The translations under genes and the position numbers were made by a program. Shown here piece after piece: positions 16,145 through 25,373 of a stretch of DNA of 55,532 nt. How positions within the stretch are numbered: position 1 is the stretch's first letter; each line of letters opens with the position of its first letter. Source of the stretch: Clostridia bacterium (lineage in GTDB: Bacteria; Bacillota; Clostridia; Oscillospirales; Butyricicoccaceae); assembly GCA_021205365.1 (NCBI GenBank), contig JAJPXP010000067.1, forward strand, positions 1 to 55,532. Reading direction: 5' to 3'. The notes below the pieces were generated by a model that worked only from the letters and a program-made list of their open reading frames with translations, was not told the DNA's origin and searched no databases.

Positions 16145-17077
16145 TTGTCGCTTACAACTGCGCTGTCTCTGGGACAGACAGCTCTGGAGCTTGGATTGAT
16201 CTGCTCCCTGACGGTACTGGCGCTGTTCCTCAGCTATTCCATGCTGAATGTCTGTGACCTTTCCACAGACGGCTGTTTTACGCTGGGTGCTTCGGTAGGC
16301 GCGGTTGTCGCCATTGCCGGTCATCCGTTCCTGTCGCTTCCGGCAGCGATGCTTGCCGGCGTTTTATCCGGCTTTGTTACAGCACTGCTGCAGACCCGCA
16401 TGGGTATTGACAGCCTGCTTGCCGGTATCATTGTCAATACCGGATTATACTCTGTCAACATCGGTATTATGGGAGGCTCTTCCCTGCTGAATCTGAACCG
16501 TACCGATACCGTTTATACATTCGTCAAGGATCTGCTGAAGGATACCCCGCTGCAGGGCAAACAGACATTGATTGTCTCTTTCATCGCAGTCGCCCTGATT
16601 ATCCTGTTCCTGACATTGTTTTTGAACACCCGGCTTGGCCTCGCAATTCGCGCTACAGGCAACAATCCTGACATGGTACGCTCTTCCTCTATCAATCCGA
16701 TTTTTACAACAACCGTTGGCCTGTGCGTCGCAAATGCCTTTACCGGACTCTCCGGCTGCCTGCTGGCGCAGTCCCAGAAATCCGCTGATATCAATATCGG
16801 TACTGGTATGGTCACCATTGCCCTTGCTTCCCTGCTGATCGGTGGAACCTTCCTCGGCAAAGGCGGTATCTGCCGCCGTGCAATCGGTGTTGTCATCGGC
16901 TCGTTTGTCTTCCGTCTGGTCTATACCATTGCCCTGCGCTTCAATATGCCGGCATTTATGTTGAAACTTGTTTCTTCTATCATCGTTATTATTGCGATTT
17001 CCGGTCCGTATCTCAAGAAGCAGTGGCCGATGATCTGCCGCCGGTTTGGCTGGGCGCAGAAAGGAGGCATCCGGTAA
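16145..17077 (+). CDS. trpY: ABC transporter permease, tryptophan type (TrpY-like)
   Basis: A 310-residue permease with eight or more helices, related to the branched-chain/sugar (LivH-like) permease superfamily; ATGNNPDMVRSSSIN resembles the conserved cytoplasmic loop of that group. It starts with TTG at 16145, as AGGAGG lies 8 nt upstream and no ATG is nearby in frame. The ATPase start overlaps its stop (TAATG). Confidence 0.87.
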   Translation: MSLTTALSLGQTALELGLICSLTVLALFLSYSMLNVCDLSTDGCFTLGASVGAVVAIAGHPFLSLPAAMLAGVLSGFVTALLQTRMGIDSLLAGIIVNTGLYSVNIGIMGGSSLLNLNRTDTVYTFVKDLLKDTPLQGKQTLIVSFIAVALIILFLTLFLNTRLGLAIRATGNNPDMVRSSSINPIFTTTVGLCVANAFTGLSGCLLAQSQKSADINIGTGMVTIALASLLIGGTFLGKGGICRRAIGVVIGSFVFRLVYTIALRFNMPAFMLKLVSSIIVIIAISGPYLKKQWPMICRRFGWAQKGGIR

Positions 17078-17877
17078 TGCTGAAAATTACCAATATTTCC
17101 AAAACGTTCAATCCGGGAACCGTCAATGAGAAAACTGCGCTGTCCAATCTTTCTCTGCATCTGAATACCGGCGATTTTGCAACGATTATCGGTTCCAACG
17201 GCGCAGGAAAGTCCACCTTATTTAATGCAATCTGCGGCGATTTTCTGACGGATAACGGAAAAATCGAACTGGCTGGAAAAGATATTACTTTCCAGCCCTC
17301 CCACGCCAGAGCACGCAGTGTAGGACGTCTGTTTCAGGACCCGATGCGCGGCAGTGCACCAGGTATGAGCATTGAAGAAAATCTGGCATTGGCGGCTGGA
17401 CATGGCGGCTGGTTTTCCCGTATCAGCCGTGCAGATAAGCAGCGTTTTCGTGAGCAGCTTTCGCTGCTGAATATGGGACTGGAGGACCGCATGAAGCAGC
17501 CGGTTGGACTGCTTTCCGGCGGACAGCGCCAGGCACTGACCCTGCTGATGGCTACCATGGACCCGCCGAAGCTGCTGCTTCTGGATGAACATACAGCGGC
17601 GCTCGACCCTGCAACGGCAGAAAAAGTTCTGCAAATCACGCGGGATGTCGTTGAAAAGCACCACATCACCACCCTGATGGTAACGCACAATATGCAGAAT
17701 GCACTTGACCTCGGAAACCGTACCCTGATGATGGACAGTGGTCATATCGTCCTTGATATCCAGGGAAGGGAACGGGAAGGCCTGACCGTAAAGGATCTGC
17801 TGGAACGCTTTCAGGTTGGTGCCGGCAAGACACTGGATAATGACCGCATCCTGCTTTCCGAATTTGAAGAAAAATAA
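17077..17877 (+). CDS. trpZ: ABC transporter ATP-binding protein, tryptophan type (TrpZ-like)
   Basis: A 266-residue ABC ATPase with Walker A GSNGAGKST near residues 39-47, signature LSGGQRQAL and Walker B LLLLDEHTAALD. The residue after Asp-Glu is His instead of the usual Pro, as in other members of this subfamily that I remember. It energises the importer. Start at 17077 overlaps the permease stop codon, with AGGAGG upstream. Confidence 0.88.
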   Translation: MLKITNISKTFNPGTVNEKTALSNLSLHLNTGDFATIIGSNGAGKSTLFNAICGDFLTDNGKIELAGKDITFQPSHARARSVGRLFQDPMRGSAPGMSIEENLALAAGHGGWFSRISRADKQRFREQLSLLNMGLEDRMKQPVGLLSGGQRQALTLLMATMDPPKLLLLDEHTAALDPATAEKVLQITRDVVEKHHITTLMVTHNMQNALDLGNRTLMMDSGHIVLDIQGREREGLTVKDLLERFQVGAGKTLDNDRILLSEFEEK

Positions 17878-17896
17878 ACCCGTTGTTGCCCATCAT

Positions 17897-17931
17897 AATC
17901 CCGAAATCTTCTGGTTTCGGGATTTTTTTTT
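17897..17931 (+). terminator. Terminator of the trp transporter operon
   Basis: AATCCCGAAA and TTTCGGGATT pair, followed by a long T run. Confidence 0.9.
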
Positions 17932-17946
17932 CGTACTTTCTACCGA

Positions 17947-17975
17947 TTGACAAGTGATTTTGGGTATACTATACT
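17947..17975 (+). promoter_or_regulatory. Promoter of the aspS T-box transcript
   Basis: TTGACA at 17947-17952 and TATACT at 17970-17975 are 17 nt apart. Confidence 0.82.
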
Positions 17976-17981
17976 GATACA

Positions 17982-18250
17982 GTATATTGGCGATGACGAA
18001 GAAAAGTAACGCTCTTTATCGCTTCCAGTGAGCAGAGGACAGTGCAAACTCTGCAGAATGAATGAGCGCGAAGAACACTTCACCAGCCGCAATCTGAACC
18101 TTCCGTTTCATCGGATCAGTAGGTGCGCCGTTTTGTCATGCGTTAAATGGCTCTCTTGAGTGACCGGGTTCTTTCCGGTAAATCAGGTGGTACCGCGGAC
18201 AGTTTCCTGTTCGTCCTGAACCGTATCGTTTGGGATGGGCAGTTTTTTTA
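17982..18250 (+). promoter_or_regulatory. T-box leader of aspS with overlapping Glu/Asn codons
   Basis: Stem I pairs GAAG (17998-18001) with CTTC (18078-18081) and CGCTC with GAGCG. The specifier loop reads CGAAGAACA at 18069-18077. The position next to the lower stem, one A away, gives AAC (Asn) at 18074-18076; the triplet straight after GAA gives GAA (Glu) at 18073-18075, shifted by one base. No aspartate codon is in place. The T-box sequence GGTGGTACCGCGGAC is at 18186-18200, and the terminator stem (from CTGTTCGTCC) runs from 18207 to 18242 followed by T7. Confidence 0.88.
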
Positions 18251-18290
18251 TGCTTACTTCCCGAAATAAATGTTCCGAAAGGAGTAAAAT

Positions 18291-20042
18291 ATGAACACAT
18301 CCAATCTTTATCGTAACAAGACCATGGATCAGATCAGCGAAGCGGATGTCGGCTCTACCCTGCGCATTGCGGGCTGGGTTGAAAACATTCGAGACCATGG
18401 CGGCGTATCCTTTATTGACCTGCGTGATATGTACGGCGTAATGCAGGTTGTCATGCGTGATACTACCCTTCTGAAGGGCATCAACAAGGAAGACTGCATC
18501 TCTGTTGAAGGCCCGATTCAGCATCGTGACGAGGAAACCTACAACCCGAAGATTCCGACTGGCACCATTGAGCTGGAAGCACATTCCGTTGATATGCTGG
18601 GCAAGGTTTACAGACAGCTTCCATTTGAAGTGATGACTTCCAAGGAAATCCGCGAGGACGTCCGTTTGAAGTATCGTTATCTTGATCTGCGCAACAAAAA
18701 GGTCAAGGACAACATTGTATTCCGTTCTCAGGTCATTTCTTTCCTGCGCCAGAAGATGACCGATATGGGCTTTTTGGAAATCCAGACCCCGATTCTGTGC
18801 GCTTCTTCTCCAGAGGGTGCACGTGACTATGTTGTACCTTCCCGTAAGTTCAAGGGAAAGTTCTATGCTCTGCCACAGGCTCCGCAGCAGTATAAGCAGC
18901 TGCTGATGGTTTCTGGCTTTGATAAGTATTTCCAGATTGCCCCCTGCTTCCGTGATGAGGATGCTCGTGCAGACCGTTCTCCTGGTGAATTTTATCAGCT
19001 GGACTTCGAGATGAGCTTTGCTACACAGGAAGACGTTTTCCGTGCAGGTGAGGAAGTCCTGACTGCTACCTTTGAAAAGTTTGCCCCGGAAGGTGCTTCT
19101 GTTACAGCGGCTCCGTATCCAGTCATCAGCTATAAGCAGGCTATGCTGGAATTTGGTACCGATAAGCCGGACCTCCGCAACCCGCTGCGCATCATTGACC
19201 TGACGGAGTTCTTCCAGCGCTGCACTTTCAAGCCGTTCCTGAAGAAGACTGTCCGTGCCATCAAGGTTCATGCAAACATGTCCAAGGGCTTCCATGAAAA
19301 GCTGCTGAAATATGCACAGTCCATTGGTCTGGGTGGCCTGGGTTACCTGCAGGTAAAGGACGACATGTCTTATAAGGGCCCGATTGATAAGTTCATCCCG
19401 GATGATATGAAGACTGAAATTGCAGAACTGGCTGGTCTGGAACCGGGTGATACCATCTTCTTCATTGCTGACCGTGAGAGCAAGGCTGCAAATTATGCTG
19501 GTCAGCTGCGTAATGAGCTGGGTGTACGCCTTGACCTGATTGAGAAGAATGCATACCGTTTCTGCTTCATCAATGATTTCCCGATGTTCGAGTTTGATGA
19601 GGAAGAAAAGAAGATCATCTTTACGCATAACCCGTTCTCCATGCCGCAGGGCGGTCTGGAAGCACTGGAAACCAAGGATCCGACTGAAATTCTGGCTTAC
19701 CAGTACGATATCGTCTGCAACGGTATTGAACTGTCTTCCGGTGCAGTCCGCAACCATAACCTTGAGATCATGGTAAAGGCATTTGAGATTGCCGGTTATA
19801 CCGAAGAAGACCTCAAGACCAAGTTTGGTGCACTGTACAATGCATTCCAGTTCGGCGCACCTCCGCACGCTGGCATGGCACCGGGCGTTGACCGTATGAT
19901 TATGCTGCTGCGCAATGAGGAAAACATCCGCGAAGTTATCGCATTCCCGATGAACGGCAACGCACAGGATCTGATGTGCGGCGCACCGGGTGAAATCACC
20001 GAGCACCAGCTCCGTGAGGTTCACATCAAGGTTCGTGACTGA
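18291..20042 (+). CDS. aspS: Aspartyl-tRNA synthetase, possibly non-discriminating
   Basis: A 583-residue class II synthetase of bacterial type: N-terminal OB-fold anticodon domain (about residues 1-110), catalytic core with motif 2 FRDEDARADRSPGEFYQLDFEMSF, an inserted GAD domain (about residues 290-420), and motif 3 GMAPGVDRMIMLL near the end. The RSPGEFYQLDFEMSF form, one residue longer than RQPEFTQ types, is what I recall for alphaproteobacterial-like and many clostridial enzymes that also charge tRNA-Asn with Asp. An Asn/Glu T-box upstream fits that use in the amidation route. AAAGGAG precedes the ATG. Confidence 0.96.
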   Translation: MNTSNLYRNKTMDQISEADVGSTLRIAGWVENIRDHGGVSFIDLRDMYGVMQVVMRDTTLLKGINKEDCISVEGPIQHRDEETYNPKIPTGTIELEAHSVDMLGKVYRQLPFEVMTSKEIREDVRLKYRYLDLRNKKVKDNIVFRSQVISFLRQKMTDMGFLEIQTPILCASSPEGARDYVVPSRKFKGKFYALPQAPQQYKQLLMVSGFDKYFQIAPCFRDEDARADRSPGEFYQLDFEMSFATQEDVFRAGEEVLTATFEKFAPEGASVTAAPYPVISYKQAMLEFGTDKPDLRNPLRIIDLTEFFQRCTFKPFLKKTVRAIKVHANMSKGFHEKLLKYAQSIGLGGLGYLQVKDDMSYKGPIDKFIPDDMKTEIAELAGLEPGDTIFFIADRESKAANYAGQLRNELGVRLDLIEKNAYRFCFINDFPMFEFDEEEKKIIFTHNPFSMPQGGLEALETKDPTEILAYQYDIVCNGIELSSGAVRNHNLEIMVKAFEIAGYTEEDLKTKFGALYNAFQFGAPPHAGMAPGVDRMIMLLRNEENIREVIAFPMNGNAQDLMCGAPGEITEHQLREVHIKVRD

Positions 20043-20061
20043 TTCTTATTCGCGTATATTT

Positions 20062-20089
20062 GGAGCAGGACGCTTGTCCTGCTCCTTTT
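20062..20089 (+). terminator. Terminator of aspS
   Basis: GGAGCAGGAC and GTCCTGCTCC form a 10-bp stem followed by TTTT. Confidence 0.85.
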
Positions 20090-20151
20090 GCATGGTATAC
20101 TTGTATTTATGTAAAATAATATAATGAATTAACAAAATGGAGGTGAACGGA

Positions 20152-20397
20152 ATGGCACGCAATATGATTGCAGATGCACGCACCGGTCTGCGACCTTTGC
20201 AGGATGAACTTATTCTAACCGGTATCTTTAACGGCGACCTGTGCGCATTAGAGCTGGAAAACGGCTGTGTCATTTTCGACGATGACCGCCCCAATTATCA
20301 CACAAGAGACGGACGTGAATTTGCGGAAGTCCTCGAACTAGAGGACGAGACGGACGGTATTTCTGGTCTGGTCATCGGATATGTAGAAGTAAAATAA
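20152..20397 (+). CDS. Small acidic protein of unknown function
   Basis: An 81-residue soluble acidic protein that I do not recognise. Beta-rich character is suggested by alternating hydrophobic stretches (LCALELENGCVIFDD and LVIGYVEVK). GGAGGTG lies 8 nt before the ATG at 20152, strong enough to support a real gene; the frame extends 5 codons further upstream but that would include the ribosome site. TATAAT at 20120-20125 may be its -10 box. It stands alone between the aspS terminator and the terminator shared with copA. Confidence 0.75.
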   Translation: MARNMIADARTGLRPLQDELILTGIFNGDLCALELENGCVIFDDDRPNYHTRDGREFAEVLELEDETDGISGLVIGYVEVK

Positions 20398-20410
20398 CAC
20401 AACAGTAAAA

Positions 20411-20456
20411 ACCGGAGAGAAGGTCTTTTCAAAACCATCTCTCCGGTCATTTTTTA
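20411..20456. terminator. Bidirectional terminator between the small acidic gene and copA
   Basis: ACCGGAGAGA and TCTCTCCGGT pair around an inner stem, followed by TTTTT on the plus strand and AT-rich sequence on the other. Confidence 0.75.
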
Positions 20457-20468
20457 CGCAAGATGAAA

Positions 20469-20678
20469 TTATTCGATGCCCAGTACTGGATAATCCTGTG
20501 CTTCAACTGCATTTTTCAGCACATCGTTTGTTACATCCTTGCTCAGCGTAACAACAGCTGTATCTGTTTCATGATTTGCTACTGCCTCCTCCACGCCTTC
20601 AATTGCTTCCAGCGCCTTCTTGACACGTGCTTCACAATGCTGGCACATCATGCCCTCAATTTTTAACGTCTTTGTCAT
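20469..20678 (-). CDS. Possible internal start producing free CopZ-like chaperone
   Basis: Inside copA, in the same frame, the linker DNA reads AAAGAAAAGGAG, then 9 nt, then ATG at 20678. That is a strong ribosome binding site at ideal distance. Translation from it would give a 69-residue protein consisting of the HMA domain with GMMCQHC, the length of known CopZ chaperones. The same purine-rich DNA also encodes the Lys/Glu linker, so the site could be a by-product of AAG/GAG codons. Predicted from sequence only. Confidence 0.45.
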   Translation of the reverse strand: MTKTLKIEGMMCQHCEARVKKALEAIEGVEEAVANHETDTAVVTLSKDVTNDVLKNAVEAQDYPVLGIE

Positions 20679-22994
20679 TGTCTTTTTCTCCTTTTCTTTA
20701 ACAGCTTTTACTTTTTTATCCTTTGCCGCATTGCGGATATCAAATAGATTCAAACGCAATGCATTGGAAACAACACAGAAGCTGGATAAGCTCATCGCTG
20801 CAGCGCCGAACATCGGATTCAGCTTCCAGCCGAACAGGGTAATAAATACACCTGCTGCCAGTGGGATACCACACACATTATAGGCGAATGCCCAGAACAG
20901 ATTTTCATGGATATTGCGCAGAGTAGCACGGCTCAGGCGGATTGCTGCCGGTACATCAAGCAAGCGGCTTTTCATCAGTACAACATCTGCTGCATCAATC
21001 GCAACATCAGTACCTGCACCGATGGCAATACCGATATCTGCACGGGTGAGCGCCGGAGCATCATTGATACCATCACCAACCATGGCGACCTTCCCCTTCT
21101 GCTTCAGCGAACGAATAACAGCTTCTTTACCATTCGGCAGAACACCTGCAATGACATCATCCACACCTGCCTGTTTGCCAATTGCCTTTGCTGTCCGTTC
21201 ATTGTCACCGGTCAGCATGACAACCTGAATGCCCATATTCTGCAATTCCTTCACAGCCTGCGGGCTATCTTCCTTAATAACATCGGCAACCGCAATAATA
21301 CCTGCCAGTCTGCCATCTTTGCTGAAAAACAGAGGTGTTTTCCCCTCTTCCGCCAGCTTCTCCGCCTGTTTCTTCATCATGAACGGAATTGTGGTAAAAC
21401 CGCTGATAAACTTACTGTTACCTCCGTAGACAGCCATACCATTCCAATTTGCAGACAAGCCATTGCCCGGTACTGCCTGAAATTCTGTGACATTCTCTGC
21501 CTGCAGCCGCAGTTCCTCTGCTTTCTGCACAATCGCCCGTGCCAGCGGATGTTCACTCTTCTGCTCCAGCGAATAAGCCAGAGAAATCAATTCTGCTTCG
21601 CCACAGTCTTCTGCCGGAAGTACATCTGTTACCTTTGGCTCACCGGAAGTAATGGTACCGGTTTTATCCAGTGCAACAATGCGAACCTTTCCGGCTTCCT
21701 CCAGCGAAACAGCAGTCTTAAACAGGATACCGTTTTTGGCTCCCTTGCCATTGCCTACCATGATAGCCACGGGTGTTGCAAGGCCCAATGCACACGGACA
21801 GCTGATGACCAAAACAGAAATACTTCGTGCCAGTGCAAAAGCAAATGTCTGCCCTACCAGCATCCAAACTACAAACGTAATCACTGCAATCGTGATGACC
21901 GCCGGAACGAAAATACCGGAGACCTTATCCGCAATTTTTGCAATCGGTGCTTTGGTTGCCGCCGCATCGCTTACCATCTGAATGATCTGTGACAGTGTAG
22001 TATCCTCGCCGACACGGGATGCTTCACACTTGATGAAACCGGACTGATTCAATGTTGCAGCAGAAACCGGATCACCTACAGACTTATCTACCGGAATGCT
22101 TTCACCCGTCAGTGCAGATTCATTGACTGCGCTGCTGCCTTCCAGCACAAAACCGTCTACCGGAATATTTTCTCCCGGACGGACAACAAAAATATCACCC
22201 TTTTTCACCTGATCGATGGAAACTTCCATTTCCTTTCCATTCTGCAGGATAACAGCGGTTTTGGGTGCCAACTTCATCAGTCCCTTGAGGGCATCTGTTG
22301 TCTTGCCCTTGGAATGTGCTTCCAGCATTTTGCCCACCGTAATCAGGGTCAGAATCATAGCTGCCGATTCAAAATAAAACTCATCCATATAGGTCATGAC
22401 CGCAGCCATATCACCTTTGACTTGTGCATCTGTCATGGCAAAGAGTGCATATACACTCCATAAAAAGGATGCCATAGAACCCAGCGCCACCAGTGTATCC
22501 ATATTCGGTGCACGGTGAATCAAACCCTTAAATCCACTGATAAAGAATTTCTGGTTGATGACCATAACAATGGCTGTCAGTATCAGCTGCACCAACCCCA
22601 TGGCAACATGATTCCCTTCGAACCATGCCGGTAATGGCCAGCCCCACATCATGTGTCCCATGGAAAAATACATCAAAACAATCAGGAAACCCAGCGATGC
22701 AATCAATCTGCGCCTCAAAACCGGTGTATCCCGATCCTTCAATGCATCTGCGTCCATGGCTGCAGAACATGATGCTCCCGCTGTATCTGCCCCCTTCAAA
22801 GAAGCGCCATAGCCGGCAGCTTCTACAGCTGCAATGACATCTGATGCCGCTGCAGGGCCCTCTACGCCCATAGAATTGGTCAGCAGGCTGACGGAAACCG
22901 AAGTAACTCCATCCACCTTTGAAACTGCCTTTTCTACACGGGCGCTGCATGCCGCACAGCTCATTCCTGTAACAGAATATTGCTCCATTTTCAT
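20469..22994 (-). CDS. copA: Copper-exporting P1B-type ATPase with C-terminal CopZ-like domain
   Basis: An 841-residue P-type ATPase. N-terminal HMA metal domain with GMSCAAC (Cys13 and Cys16); transmembrane CPC motif in [13 protein letters not shown]; phosphorylation site DKTGT; TGDN and [10 protein letters not shown] hinge motifs. After the last helices and a Lys-rich linker ([10 protein letters not shown]) comes a second HMA domain with GMMCQHC (residues 773-841). It exports Cu(I) using ATP. The extra C-terminal domain is the size of free CopZ and begins at a Met with its own ribosome site (see separate entry). The ATG overlaps the stop of the upstream HMA gene by 4 nt. Confidence 0.94.
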   Translation of the reverse strand: MKMEQYSVTGMSCAACSARVEKAVSKVDGVTSVSVSLLTNSMGVEGPAAASDVIAAVEAAGYGASLKGADTAGASCSAAMDADALKDRDTPVLRRRLIASLGFLIVLMYFSMGHMMWGWPLPAWFEGNHVAMGLVQLILTAIVMVINQKFFISGFKGLIHRAPNMDTLVALGSMASFLWSVYALFAMTDAQVKGDMAAVMTYMDEFYFESAAMILTLITVGKMLEAHSKGKTTDALKGLMKLAPKTAVILQNGKEMEVSIDQVKKGDIFVVRPGENIPVDGFVLEGSSAVNESALTGESIPVDKSVGDPVSAATLNQSGFIKCEASRVGEDTTLSQIIQMVSDAAATKAPIAKIADKVSGIFVPAVITIAVITFVVWMLVGQTFAFALARSISVLVISCPCALGLATPVAIMVGNGKGAKNGILFKTAVSLEEAGKVRIVALDKTGTITSGEPKVTDVLPAEDCGEAELISLAYSLEQKSEHPLARAIVQKAEELRLQAENVTEFQAVPGNGLSANWNGMAVYGGNSKFISGFTTIPFMMKKQAEKLAEEGKTPLFFSKDGRLAGIIAVADVIKEDSPQAVKELQNMGIQVVMLTGDNERTAKAIGKQAGVDDVIAGVLPNGKEAVIRSLKQKGKVAMVGDGINDAPALTRADIGIAIGAGTDVAIDAADVVLMKSRLLDVPAAIRLSRATLRNIHENLFWAFAYNVCGIPLAAGVFITLFGWKLNPMFGAAAMSLSSFCVVSNALRLNLFDIRNAAKDKKVKAVKEKEKKTMTKTLKIEGMMCQHCEARVKKALEAIEGVEEAVANHETDTAVVTLSKDVTNDVLKNAVEAQDYPVLGIE

Positions 22995-23362
22995 GCCTTT
23001 CCCGGCTCAATGCTGGTTATTTTATAATCCGACCACGCAAGAGCCTGTCTGATTTCATTGTCACTGACTTCACGTTCCAGAGAGAGCACAGCAATGCCCT
23101 TCTTCCAGTCCACATCCGCCACGACACCATCCATTTTATTGAACTGCTTTTCTACATGTTTCCGGCAATTATCACACATCATGCCTTCGATATGAACAAT
23201 CTTTTCATCGATTTTTCTGCCCTGCAGTTCTTTCTTTTCCACAACGATCTCATCTGCGCTTCCGCCACAGCAGCCGCCTTCACCTTTCATATGCTTCATG
23301 CCGGAACGGGCGGCAAAGATGACAATCACAACCAAAACAGCAATGATAATATAGGTTCCCAC
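22991..23362 (-). CDS. Membrane-tethered heavy-metal-associated (HMA) domain protein
   Basis: A 123-residue protein: N-terminal membrane helix (about residues 3-18), a [12 protein letters not shown] Cys-pair segment as seen in small iron/copper-linked membrane proteins, then an HMA domain (from about residue 55) with the metal site GMMCDNC. It probably hands Cu(I) to CopA at the inner membrane face. It sits between csoR and copA and overlaps copA by 4 nt (ATGA), consistent with a three-gene copper operon. Confidence 0.82.
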   Translation of the reverse strand: MGTYIIIAVLVVIVIFAARSGMKHMKGEGGCCGGSADEIVVEKKELQGRKIDEKIVHIEGMMCDNCRKHVEKQFNKMDGVVADVDWKKGIAVLSLEREVSDNEIRQALAWSDYKITSIEPGKA

Positions 23363-23375
23363 AAAAATGCCTCCT

Positions 23376-23681
23376 TTATTTCATTAATTTTTGCAAAGTT
23401 GACACCAGTTCGTCAATCACTTCATCCTTGCCATCCCGGATATCCTGTGCCACACAGGTTCGGATATGATTGGACAGCAATTCTCTGTTGAATGCATTGA
23501 CAGCTGCCGTCACCGCCGCAGACTGCACGAGGATGTCAGTACAGTAAGCATTTTTTTCCACCATACCGCGGATGCCCCGAATCTGGCCTTCAATCCGGTT
23601 TAACCGGTGAATCAGGCTCTTGTATTCCTCTTCCGAGCGTTCCTTTGTCTTTTTACAGCAACAGCATACCTTTTCTTCCAT
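23376..23681 (-). CDS. csoR: Copper-sensing transcriptional repressor CsoR
   Basis: A 101-residue four-helix-bundle repressor of the CsoR/RcnR family. The Cu(I) ligand set C-H-C is present at Cys47 (NAYCTDIL), His72 and Cys76 (NHIRTC), which separates it from formaldehyde or nickel sensors. The N-terminus carries four consecutive Cys (residues 6-9), an extension beyond the core fold. It is the first gene of the copper operon and its operators lie directly upstream. Confidence 0.93.
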   Translation of the reverse strand: MEEKVCCCCKKTKERSEEEYKSLIHRLNRIEGQIRGIRGMVEKNAYCTDILVQSAAVTAAVNAFNRELLSNHIRTCVAQDIRDGKDEVIDELVSTLQKLMK

Positions 23682-23702
23682 GTCAGCACCTCACATCGAT
23701 AA

Positions 23703-23753
23703 GATACCCCTTGGGGGTATCCTGATTATATACCCAGCAGGGGTATCTGTCAA
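23703..23753 (-). promoter_or_regulatory. csoR-copA promoter with two CsoR operators
   Basis: On the minus strand a perfect TTGACA (23748-23753) and TATAAT (23725-23730) are 17 nt apart. A GATACCCC-type inverted repeat fills the spacer (23730-23747), and a second, GATACCCC/GGGGTATC, lies just after the -10 (23703-23721). Both match the G-tract palindromes bound by CsoR, so apo-CsoR would block polymerase and Cu(I) would release it. Confidence 0.88.
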
Positions 23754-23951
23754 TTCTTTTTCCCCTCATATTCCGAAATTCCCATCGTTTTTGTCTGATC
23801 GGATTGTCCCCTGTCCAAACGGATTTCATCCAGCATGAAATAATTCTCTGCTATCTCGACAAAGTCATACTCTTTTTTCTGCAAATGTGTTATAATATAG
23901 CCGTCTTCTTAATGGAAGCGCATACCAAAATAAAATGAAAAGGAGAAGAAC

Positions 23952-25307
23952 ATGTTCGAAAAACAATTTAAGCTCACAGAAAACCACACAAATGTCCGTA
24001 CAGAAGCTGTGGCCGGTATCACTACATTTATGACCATGGCTTATATCCTTGCAGTCAATCCGTCCATCCTGTCTGAATCCGGCATGGACAGCAACGCAAT
24101 CCTGATTGCAACTGCGCTTGCCTCTTTCATTGGATGTATCTGTATGGCGCTGCTTGCAAACTATCCCTTTGCTCTTGCACCGGGCCTTGGCCTGAATGCA
24201 TATTTCGCATACACCGTTTGCGGAATCATGGGATATTCATGGCAGTTTGCTCTGCTTGCAGTATTTATTGAAGGATTGATTTTCATCGTCCTCTCGCTAA
24301 CCAATGTACGTGAAGCAATTTTTAATGCCATCCCGCTTCAGCTGAAAAGAGGTGTATCTGTCGGTATCGGCTTATTTGTTGCCTTTATCGGACTGCAAAA
24401 TGCAAACCTGGTTGTGGACAGCTCCACATTGGTAAGCGTTGTCGATTTCACCACAAACTTCCATACCGTTGGTATTGGCGCACTGCTGGCAGTCATTGGT
24501 CTGATGATTATCGCCATTCTGTATGTGAAAAACATCAAGGGCTCTATCCTGATCGGCATTCTCGCAACATGGATTCTGGGTATTATCTGCCAGCTGACCG
24601 GAATTTATCAGATTGACGTGGAAAGCGGCTTCTACTCTCTGATTCCATCGTGGGCAAATTTTGACATCACTGCAATCCGCCTGACCTTTGGTCAGTGCTT
24701 CAATCTTGCAGAGATAGATTTCAACATCGTTGATTTTATCGTCATCATCTGCTCTTTCCTATTTGTCGATATGTTCGATACACTGGGAACACTGATCGGT
24801 GTTGCAAACAAGGCTGACATGCTGGATGAAAACGGTAAGCTGTCGCGCATTAAACAGGCTTTGCTGGCCGATGCCATTGCAACCTCAGCCGGCGCTGTTC
24901 TGGGTACTTCTACCACAACCACCTTTGTCGAAAGTTCTTCCGGCGTAGCAGAAGGCGGACGCACTGGTCTTTCCTCTATTGTCACCGGTTTCCTGTTCCT
25001 GCTGGCTATCTTCTTCGCTCCGGTATTTACCACAATTCCGAGCTTTGCAACTGCTCCGGCTCTGATGTTCGTTGGCTTCCTGATGATTTCTGCAATTGCA
25101 GAAATTGATTTCAATGAACTGACTGAGGCAATTCCGGCTTACCTCTGCTTGCTGTGCATGCCTCTGATGTACAGCATCTCCGAAGGCATTGCTGTTGGTA
25201 TTATCTCTTATGTTGTTATCAATCTGGCCTGCGGAAAAGCTAAGAAGATCACTCCTCTGATGTACGTTTTGGCAGTTCTGTTTGTACTCAAGTATATCTT
25301 CCTATAA
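23952..25307 (+). CDS. NCS2 family purine permease (PbuG/AzgA-like)
   Basis: A 451-residue transporter with 12 or more helices. It begins with FKLTENHTNVRTEAVAGITTFMTMAYILAVNP and has the AzgA-type signature GLGLNAYFAYTV and TTTTFVESSSGVAEGGRTGL. This subgroup carries hypoxanthine, guanine or adenine with protons. A start with AAAGGAG upstream is clear. I looked for a purine riboswitch in the 270 nt upstream and saw none; TATAAT at 23891-23896 may be the -10 box. It is not part of the pur operon but serves salvage. Confidence 0.92.
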   Translation: MFEKQFKLTENHTNVRTEAVAGITTFMTMAYILAVNPSILSESGMDSNAILIATALASFIGCICMALLANYPFALAPGLGLNAYFAYTVCGIMGYSWQFALLAVFIEGLIFIVLSLTNVREAIFNAIPLQLKRGVSVGIGLFVAFIGLQNANLVVDSSTLVSVVDFTTNFHTVGIGALLAVIGLMIIAILYVKNIKGSILIGILATWILGIICQLTGIYQIDVESGFYSLIPSWANFDITAIRLTFGQCFNLAEIDFNIVDFIVIICSFLFVDMFDTLGTLIGVANKADMLDENGKLSRIKQALLADAIATSAGAVLGTSTTTTFVESSSGVAEGGRTGLSSIVTGFLFLLAIFFAPVFTTIPSFATAPALMFVGFLMISAIAEIDFNELTEAIPAYLCLLCMPLMYSISEGIAVGIISYVVINLACGKAKKITPLMYVLAVLFVLKYIFL

Positions 25308-25373
25308 TCACACAACATCCATTTCGACGTAAAAAGGACGGAGAACAAAATCTCCGTCCTTTTGCTTTGCCAT

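Noticed and set aside
18183-20024. 613-codon open frame antisense to aspS
   Set aside because: It lies wholly over aspS and its T-box, has no ribosome site or family motif, and reflects codon bias of a real gene.
20907-21992. 361-codon open frame antisense to copA
   Set aside because: Opposite-strand shadow; composition is unlike any protein (very rich in His, Cys and Asn).
23754-23951. Possible purine riboswitch before the NCS2 permease
   Set aside because: The conserved three-way-junction sequences were not found, and no terminator lies before the gene.
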